Of a stretch of 64,000 nucleotides of DNA, positions 9,031-18,152 are shown in pieces. A program made the position numbers and the translations under genes. Under the pieces are notes generated by a model that saw only the letters and a program-made list of their open reading frames with translations, made no database searches and was not told the origin of the DNA. The DNA is taken from positions 2,108,001 through 2,172,000 of the forward strand of contig NC_012590.1 in assembly GCF_000022905.1 (NCBI RefSeq), given 5' to 3'. The stretch is from Corynebacterium aurimucosum ATCC 700975 (GTDB taxonomy: Bacteria; Actinomycetota; Actinomycetes; Mycobacteriales; Mycobacteriaceae). Positions within the stretch are counted from its first letter, which is position 1. Every line of letters begins with the position of its first letter.

Positions 9031-12000
9031 AGCAGCACACTCCTCATCGCCATTCCTAGCTGCTTACCCGCGTTATCCACCTGCCCCTGCAAATACTTCT
9101 TCGGGTCATTAATCTGTACCGGCCCATTGAACACCGCGCCCACCGCATTCTGGGTAGTGGCCTGTGCACCACGACGCGTACGGTACTGAGCCGCATCCAT
9201 ATTCACACCAAGACGCTCAGCGCTTACTGTCTCACCAGTGGAGAAATCGAGACGCCCCTCCATAAGCCCCGGTAAACCGGACGCCATGAAGTTGAGCATG
9301 CTCATGACATCCACACCCAACCGTTTACCGGTCTCAGCCCAAATATCCAGGCTACGGGCACGCTTATCAGACGACAGAGGGATATACGCCTCTGGGCCTG
9401 CCTCTGCCCACAGGACAGCGGAATCACCCTCATTAATCTGGGCTTGGCGTAGTCCTCCTAGGATGCCGCCGTCTGCCATGGCAGTAATCTTGGCGTTCTT
9501 AGTGGAGTTGTATTTATCCAGGTAGCCTTGGGCTTCATTCATCTTGGTGGCGTACCGGCCTGGGAATGCGGAGCCTTGCACGCGCTGCGCGTGTGCGCCT
9601 GGGTCGCCCTGGTTGTAATCAGCGTCATCTAGGCGGTCATAGAACATGCCCGCAGACTTGGCCGGGTCCATACGGTCAGCGGTTGTACCCCATGCGCCGT
9701 TGTTACGCTGCTGGAATAAGCCCACGCTGTCATGGTCGCTACCAATCGCATCGTAGGGGAAGTTCAGCGATTCTGGGTCAGCGTTGTTCGCGTACATCTT
9801 CAGGCCGGATTCCACAATGGCGGTCGCCAGAGCAATTTTGATACCTGTATCCGTGATGCCCCTGCGCCTGCCTTCCTTGATGATGGCATCCGCATACTTG
9901 TTGCCGGACGTACCACCCACGCCCTTCGTGGTGGTCAGTAGGTCACCGTAAATGTCTAGGCCGTCTGCACCGGATTGCAGGCGCTTCATCTCATCTTCGA
10001 GTTCCTTTTGCTCTTGTTCGAGCTTGGCAATCTTCGCCTTAGTGTCCGCCACCTTCTTCTCAGCCTTAGCTACAGACTGGTCAGCAGCCGCCTTTTGTGA
10101 GTCGGTGGCGGTCTTCTCGCCCTTCTTGTTGGTCTTGTTGTAAACCTCATCGCGCTTCATCTTCTTGATGCGGAGGTCTTCCTCAGCAAGCGGCAAATCC
10201 TCGTTGGCTTTATCAAGCTGGTCTTGAATTTTTTCCAGCTTAGTAGCGGTTTTTTCCGCGTCCTTGGCATTCTTCTTCTGGGCCTTCTCGGATTCCTTGG
10301 AGTACAGGCCCACGACGGTGCCCCAAGAAACCACATCATCGGCCATGGGGGTGCCAGTCTGCTTCGAGTACAGTGCGGCCATCAATTCGAGGAATGAGCC
10401 GTCTTTCACGAGGGTACCCGCGCCGCCATTCAGCTCACGGGATTCAGCCTCGCCACCATCGGGGCTATAGGTGGATTCCACCATGCCGCGCATAGCACCA
10501 GTCACGGTACTGTAGCCCGGCGCGCCCACAACACCGTTGAGGGAGTCCAGGGAGTCCAACCCCTCAGTGGTGAGGCGTACCGCACCTGGCTTGTACCACC
10601 AGTCAGTAAAGCCGCGCCCGTCTAGGGGGCCTGCGGTCTTGCCGATGGTGAAGCCGCCGCCGGTGTTTCCGCCGGATTCGATGTAGGTTCCGTCATCCAA
10701 TTGCATTGCGGTGTGTCCACCACCTGGCCCGCCGTTGTAGAACGCGACGCGGTTGTCTCCGCTGTGTCCGCGTCCTGGTGTCCAGCCGCGTTTGCGCATG
10801 AATGCGGCTTGGTTTGCCGTTCCAGTTCGCTCTGTCCACTCGTCCAGCCCCTCTAGGGCATTCACCCCTAGGGACACACCACCAGAGCAATCCACACCAG
10901 CAGGTGACCACCCGCCAAAGATGTATGGTGTGCCGTCCATGTAGGACAGGCGATGCTTCACCACAGATGCGGGCAGCAAGGCACCATCGGCAAACGTTTG
11001 CACCATCCCGGTTTCCCCATCGACTAGGTTATATCCGAATTGCCTTGCAACCTCATTCAGGATGCGCTCACTACGCCCACGCTTAGACGGGGCCATGGGG
11101 ATATAAGCCTCACCACCGGTTTCAGCCTCAGCCCACACACGGTATGCGCCTGCCGGGGCAATCTGTGCTTGGTGGGATGGCTCATGATTCGAGTTAGCGC
11201 GGCGGGCCACTGCACGGTCAACATTCTTATCACGGTGCCCGCCCGTAGCGTAGGTTTCGACTGGCTTGTCAATACCGCCGTTAGCCCGCTCGAAAATGTC
11301 CTTGATGCGGCGCGTAATGCTAATCATGTGCTCAGATACGGTGTTTGTGCGCTCGCGGGACAGAGTGCTTTGAATATGACGGCGGGTAGCTTCCGCATTA
11401 TCGGTGATACGTACCTTGCCGTCGCGCTGCTTTTCCGCTTCAATACCCATCGCTTTGAGGCGATCCATAGTGTCGCCGGTGTTGTCAGCGATGATGACGT
11501 TGCCGTTGCGGTCTTTCGATGCCTCAAAGCCTAATTGTTCGAGACCCACCATCACGTCGGCCATGTTGTCGAAAATATGGACGTGGCCGGTCTTATCACC
11601 GTTGGTGGTGACCGCAGTACCCATCTCGATTTCGCGGGCGATGACGTCGCTAATGTTGTCGGTGATGGTTACCTGGCCAGTAGTTTCGTCCTTGACAGCC
11701 AGCCCAAGGTCAATGAGGCGTTGCTTAACATCATCGGCATTGTCGCTAATGTCCATGCGCCCGTCTGGCAATGCGGTGACCTTAGCCCCCAATTGGTCAA
11801 GGGTAGTGAGAATTGATTGCCCCTCTGGGAACTCGATGTTCACACGGCCTGAACCATCATCTAGGCGCTTGACCTCTAGGCCCAGCTCTTCCAGTTCAGT
11901 CTTAACCTTCGGGGCCATGGAGGATACCTGAATTGTCTTCTCATCCGGCACGGCAACAATATCGTCACCCAGCTTGTCGAACACAGAGGCTGTCTTGTCA

Positions 12001-14132
12001 ACCTGTTTTTGAAGGCCATTCAACTTATCTTGGAGGGCAGCCGCCTTAACAGACTCCAAATCACCATTGAGGTTGCCAACCTCCTTGCCAAGGGTGATGG
12101 CTGCGCCGGTAGTATCCTCCATCTCATTAGACAGTGCAGACCAAAGGCCTTGATTGCCCTGCCACATAGCCCAAGACGAGCCGTTAATCTTGTCCATTGC
12201 GTCCTGGTTGCCCAGCAGTGCGTCGCGTACATCGTCGGCGGTGATGCCAGCCTTTTCCATGTCCTTTGCCATGGACTGGTAGGTGTCGGAGCTTTGTAGG
12301 GCTGCGTCGATAGCGCCTTCGGTGGCTACCTTGACCTCGCGCATAGCATCCGCGTTACCGTTTACCGCGTCGCGCACAGTGTCCTGCGCCATGCCTAGTT
12401 CGCGGGCTGCTGCGGTAGCACCGGATTCCTCTAGGCGTTTGTTAATCAGCTCTTGGGTTTGCTCAGTGATAGCGCCCGTGGTCTCATCCAGGCTGGAGCG
12501 CAAATCTCGCTGTGCTTGCTCATGCTCTTGCTCAGCCTGTTTAGCCTCCATGTGTTTATCAATGAGGATGCCCAGCACGGTGGTGGCACCCATGATGGCT
12601 AGACCCCATGGCCCGCCAAGCATGTTGATAATGCCACTCACGCCGGACTTGAAGCCCGACATGGCACCACTAGCCACACCCTTAACCGCTCCGCCGAAAG
12701 ACTGCATGCCACCCATCGCGGTACCAGCCACACGAGACATTCCAGACAGCTCACGGGCAGACATGCGAGTCTCACGGCCCAGTACCATCATTGGGCCGGA
12801 AGCGTTACGGAAAGCAGATGCCATCTTCCCGCCGAAGCCGTCCGCGCTCTTGGCGTACCCCACCCAGTTTTTCAGTGCACCCGTGGACGTTTCCAGCGCA
12901 GAAGTCCACCCCTTATTACGCGCCGTCAGTGTCAGCAGACCAGCAGCCAGCACAGGGGTAGGGATAGACGTAATAGCAGAAGCCAACCCCTGCAAAAGCG
13001 GCAAAGACACCTCAACACCGTCGGACAGCACGCCCAAAGCTGCCGTCGCCTGAGGAATGATAGCCGTCGCCGCATCCGCAATCGCCGGGGTCAACCGCGC
13101 AGACCACTCAGCAGCCATAGGGCCAACCACAGCACCCAACCCATCAACCTGCTCAGTAAGCTCACTAATAACCGCCGGTGCCTCAGAAAAAGCACCCTTA
13201 GCGGCCTCAGCACCCACACGACCAAACGCAGCCCCCAGATTCTTCAACGCACCCGAAACAGTATCGCCCATACGTTTCGCGCCGCCGCCCACATAGGACT
13301 CCATCGCATCCGCAAAGGTTTGGAAATCAATCTCACCATCGGATGCCATGGCAGACACCTCAGCAGAAGTCTTGCCAAGATGCTCACCCACGATTTGCAG
13401 CACTGGGATACCACGCCCCAGCATCTGCATCATGTCATCGCCCTGCAACTTGCCACGTGCCGCAACGGAGCCAAAGATTAGGCCCATATCCTCCATAGAG
13501 GTGCCAGCAATAGCGGCAGTATCAGCCACTGTGCCAAGGACAGTTTCTAGTTCCTTGCCCGGCGCGATACCGGAAGCAACCATGTTGGCGGATACGGTGG
13601 CGGCTTCACCCAAGCCAAAACTGGTTCCCTTCACACTGGCCAGCGCGTTATCCATGATGTTTTGCACATCATTTCCACTATTGCCCAGGGCTTCGAGCTT
13701 GGCGGTGGCCTGGTCGATGGAGTCCAGGCGCTGGAAGCCCTTATGTAGGCTGGCGGCAACACCACCCACCACGGCGGTGCCAGCGGTCGCGGCGGTAAAC
13801 TTCGTGATTTTTGCGGCGGCACCCGCAAGACCATCACCTACACGGTCAACCGACTTTTTAGCCCGCTCCGCATCCGGGGTGAAGTCCTTAGGGAACTTAA
13901 TCTTAGAGCTGGCGGACGCGGCCTTATCCGCAGAGCTTGCTAGATTGTCTGTGGCGCGCTTCGCCTTGGTTGCACCTGAGGTGTCCGCCTTGGTCTTGAT
14001 GTCAAGGTTTTCAACCTTGTCAGCGGACTTTTTCACATCTGCTAGGTCACGCTTGACGTTACTGAGGGCAGAGGATACCCCATCGGCATCAATCTGGATT
14101 CGGGCGTTAAGGGTACCGACTTCGAGCGCCAT
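9027..14132 (-). CDS. Tape measure protein with NlpC/P60-like and lysozyme-like domains
   Basis: A 1701-residue tail length determinant. The N-terminal half is helical, rich in Ala, Asp and Lys, with hydrophobic patches. Residues about 780-960 contain tandem related units built on the pattern 'GxVxIxDN..dv...L..lG'. Around residue 1075-1160 is an NlpC/P60-like cysteine peptidase domain (VDCSGGVSLG, GGGHTAMQLDDG), and around 1425-1540 a transglycosylase/lysozyme-like domain (ATAIVESGLK, with the catalytic-type Glu, and VGLFQQRNNG). Both should locally open peptidoglycan during DNA entry. Coiled coil lies between them (about 1280-1400). The start ATG has AGGAG upstream. Confidence 0.9.
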   Translation of the reverse strand: MALEVGTLNARIQIDADGVSSALSNVKRDLADVKKSADKVENLDIKTKADTSGATKAKRATDNLASSADKAASASSKIKFPKDFTPDAERAKKSVDRVGDGLAGAAAKITKFTAATAGTAVVGGVAASLHKGFQRLDSIDQATAKLEALGNSGNDVQNIMDNALASVKGTSFGLGEAATVSANMVASGIAPGKELETVLGTVADTAAIAGTSMEDMGLIFGSVAARGKLQGDDMMQMLGRGIPVLQIVGEHLGKTSAEVSAMASDGEIDFQTFADAMESYVGGGAKRMGDTVSGALKNLGAAFGRVGAEAAKGAFSEAPAVISELTEQVDGLGAVVGPMAAEWSARLTPAIADAATAIIPQATAALGVLSDGVEVSLPLLQGLASAITSIPTPVLAAGLLTLTARNKGWTSALETSTGALKNWVGYAKSADGFGGKMASAFRNASGPMMVLGRETRMSARELSGMSRVAGTAMGGMQSFGGAVKGVASGAMSGFKSGVSGIINMLGGPWGLAIMGATTVLGILIDKHMEAKQAEQEHEQAQRDLRSSLDETTGAITEQTQELINKRLEESGATAAARELGMAQDTVRDAVNGNADAMREVKVATEGAIDAALQSSDTYQSMAKDMEKAGITADDVRDALLGNQDAMDKINGSSWAMWQGNQGLWSALSNEMEDTTGAAITLGKEVGNLNGDLESVKAAALQDKLNGLQKQVDKTASVFDKLGDDIVAVPDEKTIQVSSMAPKVKTELEELGLEVKRLDDGSGRVNIEFPEGQSILTTLDQLGAKVTALPDGRMDISDNADDVKQRLIDLGLAVKDETTGQVTITDNISDVIAREIEMGTAVTTNGDKTGHVHIFDNMADVMVGLEQLGFEASKDRNGNVIIADNTGDTMDRLKAMGIEAEKQRDGKVRITDNAEATRRHIQSTLSRERTNTVSEHMISITRRIKDIFERANGGIDKPVETYATGGHRDKNVDRAVARRANSNHEPSHQAQIAPAGAYRVWAEAETGGEAYIPMAPSKRGRSERILNEVARQFGYNLVDGETGMVQTFADGALLPASVVKHRLSYMDGTPYIFGGWSPAGVDCSGGVSLGVNALEGLDEWTERTGTANQAAFMRKRGWTPGRGHSGDNRVAFYNGGPGGGHTAMQLDDGTYIESGGNTGGGFTIGKTAGPLDGRGFTDWWYKPGAVRLTTEGLDSLDSLNGVVGAPGYSTVTGAMRGMVESTYSPDGGEAESRELNGGAGTLVKDGSFLELMAALYSKQTGTPMADDVVSWGTVVGLYSKESEKAQKKNAKDAEKTATKLEKIQDQLDKANEDLPLAEEDLRIKKMKRDEVYNKTNKKGEKTATDSQKAAADQSVAKAEKKVADTKAKIAKLEQEQKELEDEMKRLQSGADGLDIYGDLLTTTKGVGGTSGNKYADAIIKEGRRRGITDTGIKIALATAIVESGLKMYANNADPESLNFPYDAIGSDHDSVGLFQQRNNGAWGTTADRMDPAKSAGMFYDRLDDADYNQGDPGAHAQRVQGSAFPGRYATKMNEAQGYLDKYNSTKNAKITAMADGGILGGLRQAQINEGDSAVLWAEAGPEAYIPLSSDKRARSLDIWAETGKRLGVDVMSMLNFMASGLPGLMEGRLDFSTGETVSAERLGVNMDAAQYRTRRGAQATTQNAVGAVFNGPVQINDPKKYLQGQVDNAGKQLGMAMRSVLL

Positions 14133-14141
14133 AGCGTTCTC

Positions 14142-14627
14142 CTAGTGTGAGGTTTGTTCAGATGTGAGGTTGAGGGCTGTCCTTAGACGGCTAGGCTGGT
14201 TAATCAGGTCAAGGATTCTGGTTTCCAGCCACCGCCACGTGCGCTGCGTGAGTACGCCGGATTCCACATCGACCGCGTATTTTTCGTGAAGGTCGCACTC
14301 AATCGCCGCCCACTGGTTGAGTACGTCTACCCACTGGAGTTTTTGCTGCCCTACCGGTTTCTGCGCTTCATGCGGCTCTGGGGCGTACCAGTCACGCAAA
14401 CCGGTTTCCGGGTCATACGGCCCACCACCGGGGTCATCATCCCCATAGGCTCCAGGCCTAGGGTCATAGGGGCCGTAGGGGCCGTCTAGGAGGTAGTCTT
14501 CTTGCGGCTGCGGGTGGTCTTCTTCGCTGCCGGTTTCTTCTCCACTGGCTCCTTCTCCACTGGTTTCTCCCACGCCCTTCTGGCCCACGCCACGATGTCC
14601 TCCGGCTGGATCGGTCGCTCTTTTCCC
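14142..14627 (-). CDS. Tail assembly chaperone, frameshifted C-terminal extension (GT)
   Basis: This is the -1 frame segment joined to the upstream chaperone by ribosomal slippage. No stop lies in this frame from the slippery site at 14621-14627 down to 14142. The extension contains an acidic Gly/Pro/Tyr-rich linker (LLDGPYGPYDPRPG) and a helical end (QKLQWVDVLNQWAAIECDLH). The position, just before the tape measure gene, and the overlapping reading frames are the hallmark of siphovirus G/GT tail chaperones, which coat the tape measure during tail assembly. Confidence 0.75.
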   Translation of the reverse strand, partial: GKRATDPAGGHRGVGQKGVGETSGEGASGEETGSEEDHPQPQEDYLLDGPYGPYDPRPGAYGDDDPGGGPYDPETGLRDWYAPEPHEAQKPVGQQKLQWVDVLNQWAAIECDLHEKYAVDVESGVLTQRTWRWLETRILDLINQPSRLRTALNLTSEQTSH

Positions 14628-14959
14628 AGGCGGGTCTCCCACCACATCTCGCCAAACTCGGGAGAAACACCATAGTGCGCCATGGCGGTGTTGCCGACGT
14701 GCATGCATTCCTCATAGGGCACGCCGTTGGCTACCATTTCATCCCACAGGCCACCGCTCATACTGTCGGTGTCCTTGTCGTACTCCGCGCCTAGCAGCTT
14801 GGCGACAAAGTAGATTTCCTCAGCCGGGTCAGATTCAGGGTCAGCAGTAAAACGCCGAATCTCCAACCCCAATTCAGCGTTCGGGGACTTCACGGTGTAC
14901 ACAGTGCCGTCAATCGGCAAGTACAGGTTCGGGTCGTGGAATTCACGCAGGTCGCGCAC
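14486..14959 (-). CDS. Tail assembly chaperone (G)
   Basis: A 157-residue protein starting at a GTG behind TAGGAG. It has an N-terminal alpha/beta part (NLYLPIDGTVYTVKSPNA) and a lysine-rich tail (EKKPAAKKTTRSRKKTTS). It lies between the tail tube and tape measure genes and overlaps the -1 frame extension, as expected for the short product of a programmed frameshift pair. The heptamer GGGAAAA, in phase for a -1 slip, occurs at 14621-14627 on this strand. Confidence 0.8.
   Translation of the reverse strand: MRDLREFHDPNLYLPIDGTVYTVKSPNAELGLEIRRFTADPESDPAEEIYFVAKLLGAEYDKDTDSMSGGLWDEMVANGVPYEECMHVGNTAMAHYGVSPEFGEMWWETRLGKERPIQPEDIVAWARRAWEKPVEKEPVEKKPAAKKTTRSRKKTTS
14621..14627 (-). other. Programmed -1 frameshift site GGGAAAA
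   Basis: On the coding strand the zero-frame codons are CTG GGA AAA GAG, so the heptamer reads G GGA AAA, the classical X XXY YYZ slippery form. A -1 slip moves the ribosome from the 14486-14959 frame into the frame that stays open to 14142. I did not identify a defined downstream pseudoknot. Confidence 0.7.
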
Positions 14960-15031
14960 GGCGGGTATCTCCTATAGATAGACAAAAGACCAGGAACACC
15001 CATAGGGTGCCCCTGGCCTCTAGTTGTCCAA

Positions 15032-15616
15032 CTACTGCTCGGTAGCGCCGGATTCGTTGGCGGTGCCACCAGACATAATCGGGCCGTCACCCTCGCCCTC
15101 AACTGGGACGGACTTACCCTTATCGTCGGTGACCGGCTTAATCGCAACCGGCTTACCACGGGACATCAGCTCAAAGTTGAAAGAATCCAGGTCTTCGTTA
15201 CCGCCAGCCTGGTCTTCCCACTTCACAGAGAAGTAGGAATCATATCCCTCTTCCACACCGTCGGTGCGCCAGCAGCGAGCCTGAATCACGTTGTCAAGGC
15301 CCATCTTGCGGCCCTTCTCGCGCAGAGCGGCCTGGCCCGGGTCTTGCTTGAACTTGCCCTCAGTCTTCTTGCCCTTGCGCTTGCCCTCGCCCTTAAAGGT
15401 CATTTCGAGGGCGGTAGCAATCTGGGACTTGTAGCCCTCAGAGTCAATATCGGAATCGTCCTGCATCGTCGGGGAAGACTGGGGGGCGAACTGGGACAGG
15501 CCACGAACATAAATCCAGTTCGGTTCCTCTTGGGTGCCTACGTTTACCTGTAGTGCCCAGTCGCGGGCGAGAGTGGAATTAAGGTCGTAGGAAGATGGTG
15601 CCTTTGCAACAGCCAT
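15032..15616 (-). CDS. Major tail tube protein
   Basis: A 194-residue protein encoded between the tail terminator and the chaperone pair, the usual place for the tube subunit. The sequence has the expected beta-rich core (DWALQVNVGTQEEPNWIYVRG, SEGYKSQIATALEMTFKGEG) and a flexible acidic, Gly/Ser-rich C-terminal tail. It is preceded by CTAGGAGAG. It should polymerise around the tape measure as stacked hexamers. Confidence 0.8.
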   Translation of the reverse strand: MAVAKAPSSYDLNSTLARDWALQVNVGTQEEPNWIYVRGLSQFAPQSSPTMQDDSDIDSEGYKSQIATALEMTFKGEGKRKGKKTEGKFKQDPGQAALREKGRKMGLDNVIQARCWRTDGVEEGYDSYFSVKWEDQAGGNEDLDSFNFELMSRGKPVAIKPVTDDKGKSVPVEGEGDGPIMSGGTANESGATEQ

Positions 15617-15625
15617 TATGCTCTC

Positions 15626-16060
15626 CTAGTTGGGGTTGACTACGAATTCGTAGGACTCCACACGGTGGTAAACACTGGCTTCGTCCCGTTCCTCGTATGT
15701 GAGGACTCGCGCAGAGCGTAAGACTGAAACCCCGTTGTCCAGCTGGTAGTTCGTCCGTTCATGCAGTAGCTGGTACACATCGTCCGCAATGCGGGATGCA
15801 TAGCGCGGGTCACGGGTGCCCTTGATTCGGAGTTGCACACGGATGCGGGGTGTGCCGGTGTCCTGCTGTACGGTGTCTTCTGTTCCGAAGTGGTATACGG
15901 CTAGCCCAATGCTTGGGCCTGCTTCATCCGGTAGCACACCTAGATACACGGCGGGTGGGGTGAATTTTTTATAGATTCCGGTTGGTGCCCACTGGGCTAG
16001 CCCATTGCTAGCAAGATGGCGGGCTAAATCCTCACGCAGTGTTCCATAGGTTGGGGTCAT
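15626..16060 (-). CDS. Tail terminator / minor capsid protein
   Basis: A 144-residue protein of the phage minor-capsid/tail-completion type (Phage_min_cap3-like): an N-terminal helix (TLREDLARHLASNGL) then a strand-rich body (RIRVQLRIKGTRDP, SVYHRVESYEFVVN). It overlaps the preceding connector gene and is followed by the tail tube gene. It probably caps the tail tube and joins it to the head. The assignment rests on order and fold pattern. Confidence 0.65.
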   Translation of the reverse strand: MTPTYGTLREDLARHLASNGLAQWAPTGIYKKFTPPAVYLGVLPDEAGPSIGLAVYHFGTEDTVQQDTGTPRIRVQLRIKGTRDPRYASRIADDVYQLLHERTNYQLDNGVSVLRSARVLTYEERDEASVYHRVESYEFVVNPN

Positions 16061-16389
16061 CGCATCGCCTTCCCAATCTCTTTGGCTATCAGCTCAGAGA
16101 TTCGTGTCTGATTATCCAAAAGCGCGGACTCTAGGTATTTGGCTTGGCCTTCCTTGTGCTGCCACCCAACCTCTTCGTGCTGCCGGGCCGCGTACGGGGT
16201 GTTGTAGGACACCATGGCTTCGTTGCCCTCCACGCTGGCGCGGGCACTATTGCGCAGCGTGCCGGTCTCAATCGGGGTTCGCTGTACAGCTTCATCGCGT
16301 AGTAGGTGTGCCCCGGCGCGCAAAGCATTCGTGGTGGCCTGTTTAATGTCGCGGGCTACCTCATGACCGCGCCAATCCAACTCAGCCAT
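16057..16389 (-). CDS. HK97 gp10-like head-tail joining protein
   Basis: A 110-residue helical-beta protein with the pattern seen in HK97 gp10/Minor_capsid_2 proteins: long helix (ATTNALRAGAHLLRDEA), the TPIETGTLRNSA motif, then YNTPYAARQHEE. It overlaps neighbours on both sides (translational coupling). It should sit at the head-tail interface together with the 16382 and 16753 products. Confidence 0.75.
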   Translation of the reverse strand: MAELDWRGHEVARDIKQATTNALRAGAHLLRDEAVQRTPIETGTLRNSARASVEGNEAMVSYNTPYAARQHEEVGWQHKEGQAKYLESALLDNQTRISELIAKEIGKAMR

Positions 16390-16771
16390 AAGGGTTCACC
16401 ACCCCGCCACCCGAAGATTCGCTGGGTATCGTCAGGGTTAGTTTCTGGTGGTCTGGGGTTTGGTTCCCTGCCCCGTCGAAGGCGGCGCGTTCCGTGACCT
16501 CCCACGGGCCGGTCTCAAACGGGTCTGGTAGTTCCACATGGTCGCCGCGCTCCACGACTAACCCAAGCGGTACATACACCATCGTGTCAGTGACCGTTTG
16601 CTCCCCCTCTGGCCCTACGACACGGCGGGTGGCTTGGCGCACAAAGCCCTTAAAGGGGACTGGCTCCCCTTCTTGCCAGCCGTAGGGTGATGCGCCCGCC
16701 CCACGTAGGAGCACGCAATCATGGCGGAACCATTGTGCTGCAATGTCATCTGCTACCTTACCCACGGCCAA
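16382..16771 (-). CDS. Head closure protein
   Basis: A 129-residue beta-rich protein located between the adaptor (16753-17169) and the gp10-like gene. Features include VPLGLVVERGDHVELPDPF and WEVTERAAFDGAGN, reminiscent of SPP1 gp16/Hc1 head-closure proteins. The start is uncertain: TTG at 16771 lies inside the preceding gene, and a GTG at 16765 is possible. The role is inferred mainly from conserved gene order. Confidence 0.6.
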   Translation of the reverse strand: MAVGKVADDIAAQWFRHDCVLLRGAGASPYGWQEGEPVPFKGFVRQATRRVVGPEGEQTVTDTMVYVPLGLVVERGDHVELPDPFETGPWEVTERAAFDGAGNQTPDHQKLTLTIPSESSGGGVVNPYG

Positions 16772-17169
16772 CCCCCAATCAGACCGGCGTTAAACAGAAT
16801 GTCCAACGACGCGTCACACAGTTCATTAGCAGCTTGGTCTTTCACCGATGCCGCCTCAACCGTGGAGTAAGACACATTCGCATCACCGATAGACGATGAG
16901 GTCACCCCACCCGAAGAAGCCTCAATCACCGTCGGGTTAATGTCATTCTCCACCCACACTGTGACCTGCTCACACACAGCACCGCGCAGAGCATCCATCA
17001 CGTCGGGGTCTTCCGGCATCCCCGCAGGGGTCACCTCAAACCGTGCAGCGCGTACGGCACGCTGCACCATTGACGACGCACGCCGAATAAGCGGCTCTAG
17101 TTTCACGTCATCGTCAAATTCGTAGCCAGCCCACTTAACCACATCATCCGGCTGGGCAAATACAAGCAT
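16753..17169 (-). CDS. Head-tail adaptor protein
   Basis: A 138-residue, largely helical protein immediately after the capsid gene, matching the position of gp6/gp15-type adaptors that dock under the portal. It has N-terminal helices (LEPLIRRASSMVQRAVRAA) and a Ser/Gly-rich central loop. A good AGGAG precedes the ATG. It is the first of four small connector genes. Confidence 0.65.
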   Translation of the reverse strand: MLVFAQPDDVVKWAGYEFDDDVKLEPLIRRASSMVQRAVRAARFEVTPAGMPEDPDVMDALRGAVCEQVTVWVENDINPTVIEASSGGVTSSSIGDANVSYSTVEAASVKDQAANELCDASLDILFNAGLIGGWPWVR

Positions 17170-17241
17170 TCTATTTTCTCCTAAGTATGCGAAAAGCGGG
17201 GCGGGGTGATAATCCCCTACCCCGCTATCAGGCGTTACCGA

Positions 17242-18144
17242 CTAGGCAGCAGCCGGAGCGGAACCAAGCGTGCCCGGCTTCACATCAGCCTCCAGAGTCA
17301 CCACAGACTCCGGGTAAGCCAGTCCAGAACCCCACACCTGAAGACCACGGAAAGCATCCGCAAAGTGATCCTGGTGACGGAAAGCCTCAGCAGTCTGAAG
17401 CTGAGAAGCAAAGTCCAGAGCGTTCGGCGCGCCACCAATAATGGTCTCGCGGCCAGCAGTCACCGGAGCCTGATTAGAGGTGTACACGGTGAAACCAAGC
17501 GTCTTGATGGCACCAATCTGACCATTGCGCAGAATGGTGTCAGTACCGGCCTTGTCAGCCTCAGTAAAGCGACGGTCAGCCAGCAGCGCAGCAGCCATGT
17601 TCGGGCCGACAACAACCCAACGGTCAAGGGACGGGGCAGAGTGCTTATTCAGCTGCTTAGAGAACTCACGTAGTACATCCCACGCGGTCATCTGGCCCTC
17701 AGCAGGTCGGTAGAAGTCCGCACCGTCAAACACGGCCTTGTTACCCAGCTTGGTCTTAGCCCCGTCCTTGAGCACACCGGCAGTGTGAGCATCGACCTTT
17801 GCCGCCATGGCGTAGGCGTGCTGGCGGGTGGACTCATTCTGGAAGTCGCCAGCGGCCTGAGCACGGTCAATATCCTCAATGAGGAATGCGTAGTACTCTT
17901 GCTGGTCCATGACCAGCTCGGTGGACTCGGTAGACAGGGTGTCGTAGGTGATTGACTCACCTTGGGTGTAGGTGCGGGTCTTGACAGCACCAAGGCGGTT
18001 AATCTTGACACTCTTGCCGGAGTTTTGAAGTACCGGCTGGAAGCGGGCGTTTGCCACGCCGGTCTGGGAGTAGACCAGTGCGTCCTGGAAGGGGGCGTCA
18101 AGGGCTGCGGCCCAGAGGATGGGCTTAAAGGATTCGACAGACAT
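17242..18144 (-). CDS. Major capsid protein (HK97 fold)
   Basis: A 300-residue protein following the scaffold gene by 8 nucleotides and preceded by CTAGGAG. Its length and features fit a compact HK97-like capsid subunit: an N-arm/E-loop region (QNSGKSVKINRLGAVKTRTY), a spine helix (RQHAYAMAAKVDAHTAGVLK) and a P/A domain (LDRWVVVGPNMAAALLADRR). It ends with an Ala/Pro-rich tail. This is the most abundant structural protein expected from the operon. Confidence 0.85.
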   Translation of the reverse strand: MSVESFKPILWAAALDAPFQDALVYSQTGVANARFQPVLQNSGKSVKINRLGAVKTRTYTQGESITYDTLSTESTELVMDQQEYYAFLIEDIDRAQAAGDFQNESTRQHAYAMAAKVDAHTAGVLKDGAKTKLGNKAVFDGADFYRPAEGQMTAWDVLREFSKQLNKHSAPSLDRWVVVGPNMAAALLADRRFTEADKAGTDTILRNGQIGAIKTLGFTVYTSNQAPVTAGRETIIGGAPNALDFASQLQTAEAFRHQDHFADAFRGLQVWGSGLAYPESVVTLEADVKPGTLGSAPAAA

Positions 18145-18152
18145 AGGGTCTC

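Noticed and set aside
12283..14145. Long plus-strand open frames (256 and 265 codons) inside the tape measure gene
   Set aside because: They are Ala/Ser/Pro-rich mirrors of the tape measure codons, without start signals or recognisable domains.
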